Below are positions 35,582 through 47,578 of a stretch of 64,000 bases of DNA, piece by piece; position 1 is the first letter of the stretch; the number at the start of each line of letters is the position of its first letter. The notes under the pieces are model-generated. The model did not search any database. It worked only from the letters and a program-made list of their open reading frames with translations, and was not told the origin of the DNA. The stretch comes from Voacanga thouarsii (taxonomy: Eukaryota > Streptophyta > Magnoliopsida > Gentianales > Apocynaceae), in NCBI GenBank assembly GCA_026120185.1, contig JANUWF010002273.1, positions 1,285,001 through 1,349,000 on the forward strand, written 5' to 3'. The position numbers and the translations under genes were made by a program.

Positions 35582-36436
35582 AATTGGCAAAGTAAATAGA
35601 TTTTTATTTATTTTTGTCTTCATTGGGTAATACTTCTTCAGTTTATTGTGTTTTCTTTTCTTCAGACATGGCTTCGGGATGCCCAAATTGTTTTATCCAC
35701 CTGAATTTGAAATATTTGATTGAGATAGAAATAATACATGCATTTGCAATAGAGAATGATCTGATTTTAATATAATCTTTCAGTGCTATCTTCACTTTAA
35801 AAGAAATAATAGATGTAATGATATTTACATGAATATGCCAATAATTTATTAGATATGGTATAATAAAATGGAGATGATCTAATTATATATTTATATGTAA
35901 ACATTCAAAGTTTTGGAGAAAGTGAGCAATATTTTCATTTCCAACAATGTTAATAACCAAATGCAAATTTGAAGGCACCAAAGCAACTTTTTCAACTTTT
36001 CTTAGTTAAAATCAAAAGTAAAAAGCCACCAGGAACCCTGGAAACTAAAAACCCTGAAAACAGTCTGTTAAGCAATTGATAATAGACACATGGTAGTAGA
36101 CACTAATGAGAAGAAAATACTTTTCCTCTCTGGCCATCAATGTTTTCTTTTTTCCCTTTTTGCTAATCTTTAGCACAAGCACCCAAAGAGTTGGTAACAA
36201 AGTCACAGTTATCAGAGAAAGTAATATACTGCTGAAGAGCAAATTTTACTCAAAGATCTTTCAGTAAATGGCATGAAACTTTTTCACCATCCTACTAAAC
36301 AACTAATTGCAGTTTGCAAGCAAAGATTTTCACCTCATGTATAAAACAAATCACCTATTCATCCAAGACAACTATCAAATAGATTGACAAAAGAATTAAC
36401 AGATAACAAACAATTCCATTCTCAACGTTGGCCTTT
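35582..36436. other. Spacer and 3' UTR of the Pumilio gene
   Basis: AT-rich; the right 400 bases are probably the Pumilio 3' UTR. No gene seen. Confidence 0.5.
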
Positions 36437-39285
36437 TCACTCAACAAAATCTGCTTTCTGCAATGCAAGGTCCTCCCTGATCAGTCCAGCTACATGTTTT
36501 CCCCTTGTTTTGACCAAAAGATACATATAGTAGGGTCTGAGGGCTTTAAGAAGTTCTTGGTAGAGTTTTTGCTTCTTGATCTACAATTGAAAAAAAAAAA
36601 AAAAAAAAGGAAGAAGAAATTGTAAGTGATGATTTTGCACTGTTAAGTACCAGACATGCAAAGCTATGTTTCTTGGTTTGCAATCAAAAGGATGCCAGGC
36701 AATGAAGGAAAGTTTTGAACTGGAACACTGAAACTTCTTGGAAAATGTTGTATTTTGACAAGGAAAGAAAGAGAGGAGTACCTTGGTCTCCTTCAAAGCT
36801 GTTTGAATTACATAGTTCCCAAACCTATCACTAGCAAGTCGACAAAGTGTCTTTTCATCCTTCAGAATTTCTGTAACCACAAGCTCGAGTCCTAGTAGGG
36901 AAGACTTCAAGCATTTCTCTACAATATGACTGCCACCTTGTTTCTGAGCTAGCTGTTCAAAATTGCCTTGAAGATGATACAATATTTTCTCTGTTATACT
37001 TTCATTGTTAAGGCTCAGCATGTGCTGCACAACAAAGTTCCTGTAGCATGGTAACATTAAACAGGTAAGTTTCGTGTAAACTAGAATTTCAAAGTGAATA
37101 TTGATTTTTACTGTGTTTGATGAGTACCCTGAAGGATCATGGGAAAGCAAAAGGGACTTTGTAGCAAGATATTCAAGAAACACTGCTCTTCTTAGACCAG
37201 TAATGCTATTGATACAAGTATTCAAGGATATGCATCCCACTGGATCTTTTGCTAATTCCAATAAGTCATTTGATATTGCCTTATAAAGTATCTGAGATCA
37301 AATGAGACAAGAAATTACTTCAGAAACTGAGGAGCATGTATCTGATTTTGGAAGCAACCTGTTCTAGACATATACAATCAATTGCTGTTCTTGAAAACCA
37401 TGTTTGATATTGCACATGAGCATAAATCCCTAATTCTTATATCAATTTAGTTTCCATTCAATCTATGTCAATAAATAGACAGGATAAAGAAACCAAGTTT
37501 AAAAGTAAATTTTCAATTGACATAGACAATTTGCAAAATAACAATCACACTTTCTTTGGTTGGATGGACATCATTAATGCAGAATATAATGTGAGAGCGG
37601 AGGCTACCATCCTACGTCCCTCAATTTCAAATGTTGCTGATAAAATATAGGAACAATAAAAATGAAGCATAACCTGGACGATGAGATGATTTACCTGATT
37701 TGGTTCCTCTCCTAAGTGGAGAAAACATTGTCGAATAACATGTGAGCCTATATTGTGAGTTAATAGCTCATAGGATCTGGTGGCTAGGATACTGGTAATA
37801 ATTGGTGCCATTGGAGTCTTTTTGAGCTTTTTGATGAATCGCTGAATCGACTTTGAACTGTAAAAAACAAGTTGGATCATCAAGTTAGTACAACAACTGA
37901 AATGTTAAGTTGAGCATAAGAGTTTAGAACAGTAATCAAAAGGTGAAAAGGAGGAAGATTTTGGAGTTGGCTGTTCAATCTCTACCAACCCTTTCTCCAT
38001 AAATGCAGTGCTTATAAACGTATCTGGTTCACTACATGCCTTGCTGACAATTGACCAAAGCTGGTTGATTTGACATTTTTCAATCAGCATTCCAAAGACA
38101 TAGTATCCATTATCATCTATCATCACCTGAAAAATTGAATCTAATAGTCCATTTAGTATTATGTGCGTATGCATGTAATTCCCTGTTTCAAGAACCCTTT
38201 GCAACCACTCTGAGCCGTCGCGGGTTCTGGACTTCAATAGAATGTAGATTCCTTGTTGCTGACTTGGAATCTGTGGCACTTTATCTCCCATTACACCTTG
38301 ACACAGAAAGTGAGTAGAACCAGCAATATTATTGTTGACGTAGCGCCCAAGATTCCCAATTTGGCTCAACTGATCATAACTAAATTGACTTCCCATTGTT
38401 GGACTGAAGTCTGAAGAACAATCCACCATATGATTTACAGAAGGATAAACATCAGATTGAGAGTTCCAAACTGAAGCTGCCGGATTCAGAATTGATGAAT
38501 CTTCGTAGATAGACCTGGCATATGTTTGCCCTCTTTGACTTCCATAAGAATTAGCTAGTACATGATTCAAGTCACTATCGGTGTGCTTCATACTAGAGTT
38601 TATTGAACTTTCTTGGCCAAATTGGCCATGCTCAGCCAGAGTCATGCCTACACAAGTGCAATCAAAGAGAAGATAACAAAAATAATATGCAAACAATTGG
38701 GTCCAAAATCGGGAAAAAAGAAACTCCACAAGTATTAGAAGGAACAGGGGAAAAAAAAAGCCTTTCGGGAAGACAATCCCTCCTTCACCCCGCCCCCACC
38801 GAATTCTTTGTCTTTTTTCCTTTGTTGTTATAGTTTGAATTCTTTGTCCCTGACAACAAATAGGGAAAACTACACCGCACTAGAAATTAAAGAAAAGGAG
38901 CACCATCGACTCAACAAAAAAATATCTTTGCTTTATACAAAATCTCACTCGGATATATAACACAATGGAGTTGAAAATTACCCCCAGCATTGTAGTTTTC
39001 TTGAATAGCTGAACCTGTTGAAGGCCATTCCACATCAAGACTATCAGGCAAAGCATTAATTTCAATCACACGTGATGAGCAGTCCTCCACGCTAACTTTG
39101 GCGGCAGCCAATTTCTCTGTGTCATCCCTAACATCTTGTGCAGAAGGTGCATCATCAGACAAAGAACAAGAAGAAACAACAGCATTCTCCCTCTGTATCA
39201 TCATACTAGGCCGGCTTATGAGAGTTCCGTTCTTGCCCAAAACAAAACTTCCAAAAGAGATCAAGATTTCTTCTCCAACAACCAT
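36437..39285 (-). CDS. Pumilio/PUF-family RNA-binding protein
   Basis: Six exons join in phase (minus): 39285-38982, 38647-37990, 37857-37695, 37291-37128, 37040-36782 and 36580-36437, giving 563 residues. The first 245 or so residues are Ser/Asn-rich and unstructured. The C-terminal 300 form a PUF domain that binds 3' UTRs to repress translation or speed decay. Repeat signatures in order include GSEWLQ, GYYVFG, GSKSIQ, GSHVIRQ, GCISLN, GNFVVQ, GSHIVE and GNYVIQ. The last three give the N..Q, S..E, N..Q code that reads UGU in animal Pumilio, so target choice should keep a UGU core. Earlier repeats are divergent, as in the plant PUM7-12 group. The exon 2 donor is weak (GG|GTTGGT), but it alone restores the GSKSIQ repeat. 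Family call firm. Confidence 0.9.
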
Positions 39286-39295
39286 ATCTCCGTTG

Positions 39296-39331
39296 CTATT
39301 GAGGAGGGAGTTTACAAGTTGAACCCTCCAT
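39296..39331 (-). promoter_or_regulatory. Upstream ORF in the Pumilio leader
   Basis: An ATG opens 11 codons (MEGSTCKLPPQ) and a TAG stop, ending 10 bases before the main ATG at 39285. It lies downstream of the TATA box and so should be in the mRNA. A uORF this close could lower main-frame translation. Confidence 0.5.
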
Positions 39332-39384
39332 GAAAGGAGAAGAAATTGAATTCTTGATGAGCCTTAGACAGAAACCGAAGCCAA

Positions 39385-39391
39385 ATTTATA
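39385..39391 (-). promoter_or_regulatory. TATA box of the Pumilio gene
   Basis: The minus strand reads CTATAAATTT, about 55 bp before the uORF ATG and 100 bp before the main ATG, implying a start near 39355. Confidence 0.45.
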
Positions 39392-39840
39392 GAGGATACA
39401 AAAGAAATGTGTTCCCGTTAATAAAATTTTTTTATGGCAATTGAATACTTTATACAACTTCTGTTTTCAATTCCTTTTCCTTGTTGAAGAGGGAAACTTT
39501 ATTAACAAATTCTTCTCCTGCAAAAAAGGAAAAAGAAAATTTGCCTTAGGATTGGTAGCAAGTGGCTTCGAGAAATAATTCTTGATGAGGATCAGACTTA
39601 AACTCTGGAATTAGTGTACACTTTCTTCCCAGGGGAAAGAAAAGGCAAATTGTCCCAGAACTGGTAACAGGTGTTGTTGATAAGTAATTCTGAGTTGCTC
39701 TTTCTTCTTTCCTTCTGAAGGGATTAACAAAAATTATAAATTTATAAATTATAAAAAGAGATTTTAAAATTTAAGGTAATTTTATCGATTAGATTACATA
39801 CTCGCGAGGAGTTAAAATATAAATCGAACCCAGAACACAT

Positions 39841-40087
39841 GCTATTAGGAGCTGAGTTATAATCAGATTCACTCCATATATAGTCTTATTGCCAAATATT
39901 ACAAATTCACATTATACCTTGTGAAGAGATCAAATTCTTAACAATTAATGCTACTGTTTCTGGGGTGGTAGGGGACTGAGCTAGCGTAGGTTGAGGATTG
40001 ACTCCTTATGTATCCGTACTTCTAAATATTGTAAATTCACATTATATCTTGCTAAGAAATTAAATTTTAAACTATTTGTGCTGATGT
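39841..40087. repeat. Diverged tandem duplication, period about 130 bp
   Basis: 39871-39957 aligns without offset to 40001-40087: both contain ACTCC, then AAATATT and AAATTCACATTATA(C/T)CTTG, and AATTAAA- or ATCAAAT-type continuations. On the minus strand the copies carry AACTCAG or TAGCTCAG, like a tRNA A-box, and nearby GGGTTCGATTT resembles a B-box (39823-39833). A tRNA-derived SINE origin is possible but not shown. Confidence 0.45.
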
Positions 40088-40131
40088 TTTGTAATAAATA
40101 TTTATAACCAATTTAAACTACTATTCTATTA

Positions 40132-40406
40132 CTCCTTCCGTCCTATAATATAAGTTATTTGATTTAATTTCACATATATTAAGATTCTTAAAAATAAGGA
40201 AACTTTATATATATTTTTTAAAATACTCCTATTTAAATGTTTTGGAAACAAGAGAAGAGAGGAGAGAGAAAGAGAGAGAAAGTGAATAATAAATAAAGAT
40301 AAAAATATAAAAATAGTTTAAAAACCTTTTTAAAAAGTTTTCAACGATTTATAATTTGAAATAGTAAAAATAATCTTTAACGACTTATATTATGGGACTG
40401 AGGGAG
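40132..40406. mobile_element. Stowaway-like MITE with TA duplication
   Basis: Left end CTCCTTCCGTCCTATAATAT and right end, on the other strand, CTCCCTCAGTCCCATAATAT, both continuing ATAAGT. TA flanks each side (40130-40131 and 40407-40408). CTCCCTCCGTCC-type ends with a TA target are characteristic of plant Stowaway MITEs. Confidence 0.85.
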
Positions 40407-40985
40407 TATTAATATTACTGTGTTGCAGTAATAGAATTTTAGCAATACCTCCTTGTCAGAAAACAGGTAATATAATAATATTAATAATCTAATAGTAATG
40501 AGTGCTTATAACCAATTCAACTATCATATTATCACATTATTAATACTATTCTTCGAGGGATAAAATTTAAGTAGTTTCTTCTAAAAAAAGTAATATAATA
40601 ATAACAATAATCTAATGGTGAAATACCTAATTATTACTTTCCTTGTGTAGAGTTAAATATCCACATTCCTATCTTAAGATGTCCAAACATAAATGTCTAA
40701 TATCCTAAAACAAATGTTTTTGTCATTTAAATTTAAGTAACTTTCTTGATTTGATTTAATGGATACAAACTCTAATAACCTATATGTTGTATCACTAACT
40801 TGTTTAATTAATAGTGGTAAGATAGTAATAAATACTCTTTTACATTTTCAAACTTAATTAATATAAAATATTTAAATCGATAGAAGGAAATAGTTAAGAG
40901 ATATTTAAGTGTGAAGTTAAAATACACTCTCAATTTTTTTTCAATAGGTCATTTAAAATTTGTATATATATGTATATAGTTTCTT

Positions 40986-40988
<3 letters not shown>

Positions 40989-41019
<31 letters not shown>
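40989..41019. repeat. (TA)n microsatellite
   Basis: About 15 TA units without interruption. Confidence 0.85.
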
Positions 41020-41023
<4 letters not shown>

Positions 41024-41189
41024 TCTTAATTTTGAAAATAACATATAATTTTTACTAAGAAAAACCTCTAAAATGACTTTTAAAAACGCTGGAAGGAGTA
41101 TTAAAAAAAAAAAAAAAAAGCAATACACTTATACTTAATTCTAAAATATAAATTATAACTTCTACCATTGAGTGCACTTTCTCCACTTA

Positions 41190-41883
41190 AGACTGAAGCT
41201 TGGCCTGACATGGTCCAAGTGACATGATACTGGCATGGAACCAATGATCGAACGGGACAAGACGCACACAAAATAGGACCGATGGGCATCAGAAGGGCCA
41301 ATGCACTAGGCGCCCAAGCTAGATGCATAGACAGCACGAGCCGATACAGACCGAGACGGGCAACGATAGGGGGTTCCGGACATTTGGAACAGTTTTGACC
41401 AGTCAATATTCGAGAGGTTTGTGAAATATTCTAGAAGTTTTTAGATCACTTTAAGACACTATGTACAATTTAAGACACTCTTGTACATAGTAGAGAAGTA
41501 TAGAATTCTTTAGAAACTCTGGAACCTTGTAGACCATATGTAGATCTTCATAGAGAATTTTAGAGTTGAAGTGTTCTAGTGAGTTGGATTAATTCTCTAG
41601 AACACCTTAAGGGCCAAGGCTTTGCCTATAAATAAGGTAAACCTTCTCATTTGTGACCAACCCAAGTTGAGAATATAATCTCAAGTTTTCTCCCAAATGC
41701 TCACTAGCTTTCATAACCTTTCAACACTTAGCTTTCGTTAGCCACCTAACCACCACACTTCTAACTTTCTTTCCCTCTCTTTTGTTTTCTCTTAGGCTTA
41801 TCTAGTAAAGTTTCTCTAAGTTAGTCTTTAAATTTTGTTAGAGCTACAGGGGCTATTGGAGATAAAGTAGCCAACCAGTGACA
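41190..41883 (+). repeat. Probable LTR of a gypsy-type element, left edge uncertain
   Basis: It ends ...CCAGTGACA and is followed by AG and a tRNA-iMet-like primer site. A TATA box (CCTATAAATAAGG near 41627) lies about 250 bp before the end. Repeated AATTCT/TAGAA motifs fill the middle. No second copy is in the window, so the left edge is only approximate. Confidence 0.5.
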
Positions 41884-41885
41884 AG

Positions 41886-41898
41886 TAGTATTAGAGCT
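41886..41898 (+). other. Primer-binding site, degraded
   Basis: TAGTATTAGAGCT, differing by two C-to-T-type changes from the usual TGGTATCAGAGC region complementary to initiator tRNA-Met. It sits two bases after the LTR end. Confidence 0.6.
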
Positions 41899-41927
41899 AA
41901 ACTAAGGTTAAGCATGAACTAAGGACG

Positions 41928-43149
41928 ATGGCTTTCGTTTCAGAACCTGTGGAGTATGAAGAAGAGTATGTTAGGTGGAAAACTGAGCAGAACCCACAGG
42001 GCCAGAACCATAAGAACAAGTTGGCCGCCCAAGAGCCGTTAGCATTGCTTGGGAAGAGGCTTGCTAGGGTGGAGTTTGTCGTGATAGACCACAACGACTA
42101 TTTGGAAGAGATGGATCAGTGCATGGTGCAACTCGACGGGAAGAGTTGCAGGAGGGCTCTTAAGGTGCACCTAATGAGGCCATTGATAGACTTCTCAAAT
42201 GAGACGATGCTATTCAGCTTATGGTTGAGGATCTTCAACAAGAGATTATCAAGCTCAAAGATAACCTTGAATCGTGTAAGGTACAACTAGCAAGGGCGGT
42301 TACCGTACTTGTCGGGGAGCCGTCTTACCTCCAAGAAGAACTTCACCAACTAAGGATTGAGTTGAATACCTATAAGTCTTAAATGGTAACGAGTATTGCT
42401 GTGGTTGGGCTACTGATTGAGGTGCCAAGACTAGAGGCTTATGGTGGAGCGAATAAGGCATGGGATATTAAGAACTTACTCTATAGGGTGCAGCGATACC
42501 GCGTGCCCTTGGCTTCCTAGACGATGCCACGAAATTGTGCACCGCACTGCTTTACTTGAAAGATACTACGCTCGTGTAGTGGAGACAAATGTGTAATGAC
42601 ATGCAGAGGGGAGTTGATGCCATTCACCATGTAGGCAAAATTTAAAGCCAAAATACTGAAACAATTCCAATCTACGGATACAGAAGATGAAGCCCGAGCC
42701 AAGTTTCATCTTCTCCAACATAAGGATGACCATACTCGGGAATATGTATAGGAGTTCTCAGAACTTATGTTAGAGATACCTGATATAGCCCCTAAGGAAG
42801 TGTTGTTCACTTTTATGGATGGAAGTCGTTAGGCTAAGCTCGAGTTACAATGATGGGGCATCTAAGATATTACCCAAGCCATGACCATTATCGAATCCTT
42901 GTTCAAATTTCAAAAGAAGAAGACTAGCAAAGACAAGGGGAAAAAGCCTATCCATGGCAAAAGTGGGGGAGATAAGGCCAAACCGTCTCCCAAACCAATG
43001 GGTTCCAATGGGAGTAAGATAAACCCGCCCAACAAGAATAATTAGCTAAAACGGATGACAGAGTGCTTCTTATGCCAAAGGCTGCATTTCGCTAGGGACT
43101 GCCCAAGTTGTGAAAAGATTGTAGTTTCAGCCCAAGCCTTTGCCAAGTT
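41928..43149 (+). pseudogene. Gypsy-type gag, broken and cut by an insertion
   Basis: Starts MAFVSEPVEYEEEYVRW with a coiled-coil-like acidic/basic region. After frame changes it continues as a retrotransposon gag core (LYLKDTTLVWW near 42550-42585) and a zinc knuckle near 43068-43105 (CFLCQRLHFARDC, one residue short between the second Cys and His). It ends at 43149, where the copia LTR begins. Stops and frameshifts make it non-functional. The rest presumably lies beyond the right end of the window. Confidence 0.65.
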
Positions 43150-45133
43150 TGTATGTTAAAAAAAAAAACAGAGGAGCATGCTTTTGGAAACCAAAAAAAA
43201 AAAAAAAAAACAGAGAAAAAAAACCCGAAGAATAATAGCAGCATGGAAGCATTTAGACCATACCTCTGCGTGCCTTAAACCTCTTAGGCTGTGGAAGAAT
43301 GGATTGAACCACAGGAACAGCTCTTTCTACCCTGCTCGATGAAGCTTCTGGTTGAAATCCTGCTAACCTCCTACTTCACCTTATTTGCATGAACGCCAAG
43401 CTTTCCAGATTTCGGAATATTCCACTGCCTCAATCCTTGTTGGTGAAACAAAGGCGAGGAGGAGAAGTCTCAACATTCTTGATTATCTTGCAATTGATTA
43501 GCAAAAAACCAAGAACAAGAGAAAGAGAGGTCACGAGAGAGAGAGAGAGCTTGGGGAAAAAAAAGTCAGTTTTTTTTTCCACAGAGAGGTGTGAGTCCTT
43601 AAGCCAAAAAACTAGATTTCTGATATCTGATAACAATATCCCCGGGATATGATATTTTAAACATCCGGATGTTATCAACAGAGTAAGTTTGGCTTAACCC
43701 TAAACTCTTCTGAACCATATCTGAAAAAATCCTATGGTTCAGGCTATTAGGCCAAAATAATATTTATTATTTTTTTGGACCCAAAAAGCCCAAAATAATA
43801 AACATTAATTATTTATTTTTTGAGCTTGTAGAAATAACCTAATAAATAATTAATGAGCCCAAATGAATCAAATATAATTAAACATTAATTATTTATTTCT
43901 TGGGCTTATATAAATAACCCAATAAATAATTAACCATTAATTATTTTCCTCTAGTTTAAACCCAGGTTAATTTTCTAATTATTCAAACTGGACCCTGGCC
44001 CTGAATAATTAATTAACCAATTAAACCAGATAATAAATTTCTCTTAATTTATTTTTATTCCAGTCCAATAATAAATTAAACTTCCTGAATAAAATAAAAT
44101 CCTCTTTAACCGAGACCAATTCCTCAACCCAAAATAATTAGGACTTACGGGCTATTCCGAGGATCAAAAAGACACATTGCCTTGGCTACTAAAATGACCA
44201 AAATACCCTTACTATATAAATAGCTGTATTTTACATTTTAAATATTTCCTAATATCACCATAAGGAAATATCGACCCTAAGGACAATGCTGCGTTAGCAA
44301 AGTCTCCGACCTACAGGTGAAATGACTAAAATACCCCTCTATACATCGCCGTGCATTTAGAGAGGAAGAAGTGTACTAACACCCCTTTAAATGACATCTA
44401 CCATCCTTAGGCTTCTAGTCCAATGATCCACGACTTCCTGAAGTATTTCTGCTTTCCAAGGGAGTTACCCTAAAGCAAACATCCAAGTCATGTTTCTTAG
44501 GGCCCTGGACATTTAGATCATTTAGACAACCATAAGAGGCGATATAGTATAGAAATTATCTTGTACAAGTTTATCTTAACTAATTAGTCACACATACCCA
44601 ACATGCAAGTATATTGGTCTTACGATAGAACTTCAACTAAAGTATATCAAAGTACATACTTCCAGCTTCATCAGACCACAAACTCATACTCAAATCATAG
44701 AGTACTAATCCACGCTGTAACAGTAGTAGTCTAGGTTTCTACCAAATAGTACTTTAAGAAACTACTATTACAAGTCCTGTTCTACGTATTCGAAATACGC
44801 TTATGTCATGATGTGAGTGGATTACTCACTGGCTAAAGGTAAACCATTCCCCATTTGGAATTCATAACATAATAACCAAAACATGATGAGATTCCCATTC
44901 TCATCAATCGGTTAAGAACAAATGTTTATGTGTTAAACAACCCCTGATCCATACCTTACTGTGAAAGATCACCATTCACATGGATCACTTATTTAAACAC
45001 AATGGGTCTTTTTAAAACGAAATTGTGCAAAAACAAAAAGTAAATTCACAAACGATTTCTGAAAATAAATTCTTTTATTAAAACATTCGATATTTACATC
45101 AGAAACCTAGTCTAAGAGGGCATATTCCCAACA
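43150..45133 (-). repeat. 3' LTR of the copia element
   Basis: On the minus strand it runs from TGTTGGGAATATGCCC to TTAACATACA, 1984 bp. It matches 54317-54989 plus 62736-64000 in the same order and orientation. It contains long T/A tracts near its 3' end. Confidence 0.9.
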
Positions 45134-45144
45134 ATCTCCTACTT
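45134..45144 (-). other. Polypurine tract
   Basis: The minus strand reads AAGTAGGAGAT immediately before TGTTGGG, the position and form of a copia plus-strand primer. Confidence 0.75.
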
Positions 45145-45155
45145 ACACTCTAAGA

Positions 45156-47573
45156 CTAGGTAAATCCGTAGGTGCCCACCCCTATGGCATCTAAGTGTCT
45201 CTTGAAGACTCTCTCAACTAAAGGCTTGGTGAATGGATCCGCTAGATTGTTTTCTGAGGCAATCTGTTCCATCACGATTTCCCTTCTCTAGATGAAATTT
45301 CGAATCAAGTGGTACTTCCTCTCGATGTGCTTCCTCTTCTTGTGGTTTCGAGGTTCTTTGGATTGCGATACTACTCCAGTATTGTTGCAATACATCACAA
45401 TCAGCATGTCTATGTATGGCACGACTCCAAGTTCTGAAATGAACTTCTGGAACCAGACTGCTTCCTTGGATGCCTCCAAAGCTGCCACATACTTAGCTTC
45501 CATGGTTGAGTCAGCAATGCAAGATTGCTTGATACTCCTCCATGAAATTACTCCTCCAGACAAGATGAAGACATATCCACTAGTGGATTTTCTCTCATCC
45601 TTATTTGCCTGGAAGACTGAATCTGTGTATCCTGTAGGAACCAAGTCATCAGCCTTGTAAACCAGCATATAATCTCTCGTTCATTTGAGGTACTTGAGAA
45701 TATGCTTTATAACTTGCCAAAGAACCTCCCATGGGTTTGACTGATATCTGCTAACTAAGCCTACGAAAAAGCAGATATCTGACCTAGTACATAGCATGGC
45801 GTACATGAGACTTCCCACAACCGAAGCGTAGGGAATCCTACTCATTCTGTCATTTTCTTCTTGAGATTTAGGACAGTCCCTGGAAGAAAATGACAACCCA
45901 TGTCTGCAAGGGATTAGAGCTCCCTTGCATGAGTCCATGCTGTACTTGGCCAGCATCTTGTCAATGTATGCCGCTTGGGATAATCCTAACATTCTCTATT
46001 TCTTATTTCTAAGAAGTCTAATCCCGAGAATGTAGCTGATTTCTCCCAAGTCCTTCATACTAAATTGACCAGACAGCCAAACATTTGTAGATAACAATGA
46101 CCCAACATCATTTCCAATTAGTAGAATGTCATCTACATATAAGACAAGAAAAATCACATTGATGCCTTCAAGTTTCCTGTACACGCATAGTTCATCCTCA
46201 TTTTGAATAAAAACGTAAGACTTTACATTCTCGTCAAAACGAATGTTCCATGCTCTCGATATCTAATTAAGTCTATAAATAGACTTCTTAGGCTTGCAAA
46301 CCGTATATTCTTGGCCTTCAACAATAAAGCCTTCCGGTTGGGACATATAGATTTCTTCGTTAAGATGACTATTTAAAAATGCCGTCTTGATATCCATTTG
46401 TCATATCTCGTAGTCATAATTACATGTGATGGCAAGGAGGATACGGATGGATTTAAGCATGGCTACCGGGGAAAAGGTTTTCTCATAATCGATCCCCTTT
46501 TTCTTGAGTATACCCTTTCGCCACAAGCCTAACTTTGAAGGTTTCCACTTTCCTATCTACTCCCCTCTTCCTCTTATATACCCACTTACACCCAATGGGT
46601 TTTATTCCTTCAGGTGAAGTTACAAAATCCCAAACCTGATTGAAATACATAGACTCAATCTTGGCTTTCATTGTTTCATGCCATAGATTTGCATCGGCAT
46701 TAGCAATAGCCTTCTCGTATCTAGTGGGGTCTTGTTCTTGATGGTCGGAGACCAGCTTAAAAAATTCTCTAGTCAATCTCTCCGGAACCCTAGACACTCT
46801 CCCACTATGACGAGGCTCCATTTGTATAGGCTCTTAAGGCTGTGCCTCTTCTTATTCCACAATCGAGTAATAAGAAGTTGATTCTGTAGATAACCTCTTC
46901 TCAAGTTCCAATCTAGTTGAACCTTTTGTAAAAGTACTTTGATCATCTTTTAAGTATCTTGCATTGGTACTAATTAGTACTTTCTACTCCTTAGGATGAT
47001 AAAAGTAACCACTCCTTGTCCCTTTTGGATACCCAACAAAATAGTATAATTCTGATCTTGGTTCCAACTTGTCTCTCTTGACCAGTACATAAGCCGGATA
47101 ACCCCATATTCTGAGATAATTTAGATTTAGCTTATGCCCATTCTACATCTCATAGGGAGTCCTAGGTACTGACTTGGAAGGCACCAAGTTCAGAATGTAT
47201 ACCGCTGTTTCCAGGGCATATCCCCAAAGAGACACTGGAAGAGTAGCATAAGACATCATACTCCGTACCATTTCCATCAATATCTTGTTCATTCTCTCAG
47301 CTACTCCGTTCTGCTGGGGTGTCCCTGGTGTAGAGAACTGAGATATTATCCCATGATGTACCATGTAGTCCTTGAATTCACCCAGGAGGTACTCTCCACC
47401 ACGATCCGATCGTAAGGTCTTGATTAATTTATCTGTCCGACGCTCCACTTCAGCCTTAAACTCCATGAATTTATCAAAAGAGTCAGACTTGCACCTCATC
47501 AGGTAAATATAACCAAACTGTGTACAATCATCCGTGAAAGTGATGAAGTACTCAAAACCTCCTCTAGCTGGTG
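45156..47573 (-). pseudogene. Copia integrase core, reverse transcriptase and RNase H, with stops
   Basis: On the minus strand from 47573: the integrase core ([24 protein letters not shown], then [17 protein letters not shown], giving D..D..E spacing), then RT (GCKWVYKRKRG near 46560, QPEGF near 46335, YVDDILLIGN near 46118) and RNase H (DSVFQANKDERKSTSGY, then STMEAKYVAALEA) to a TAG at 45156. Several codons that are Trp or Gln in relatives are stops here, for example at YEI*QMD and RLN*ISRAW, and the region between integrase and RT is broken. Non-coding relic. These are the same enzymes that would have been made as one polyprotein with the gag part to the right. Confidence 0.88.
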
Positions 47574-47578
47574 TAGAC

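Larger units (their letters stand above)
39400..41189. other. Intergenic repeats, no gene
   Basis: Contains a 130-bp-period duplication (39841-40087), a MITE (40132-40406), a TA microsatellite (40989-41019) and a poly-A tract (41103-41119). No gene seen. Confidence 0.55.

Noticed and set aside
41101..41406. 101-codon minus-strand frame in the gypsy LTR region
   Set aside because: It ends in a poly-A-derived run of Phe and lies in LTR sequence; no domain.
45292..45660. 122-codon plus-strand frame
   Set aside because: It is the antisense shadow of copia RNase H on the minus strand.
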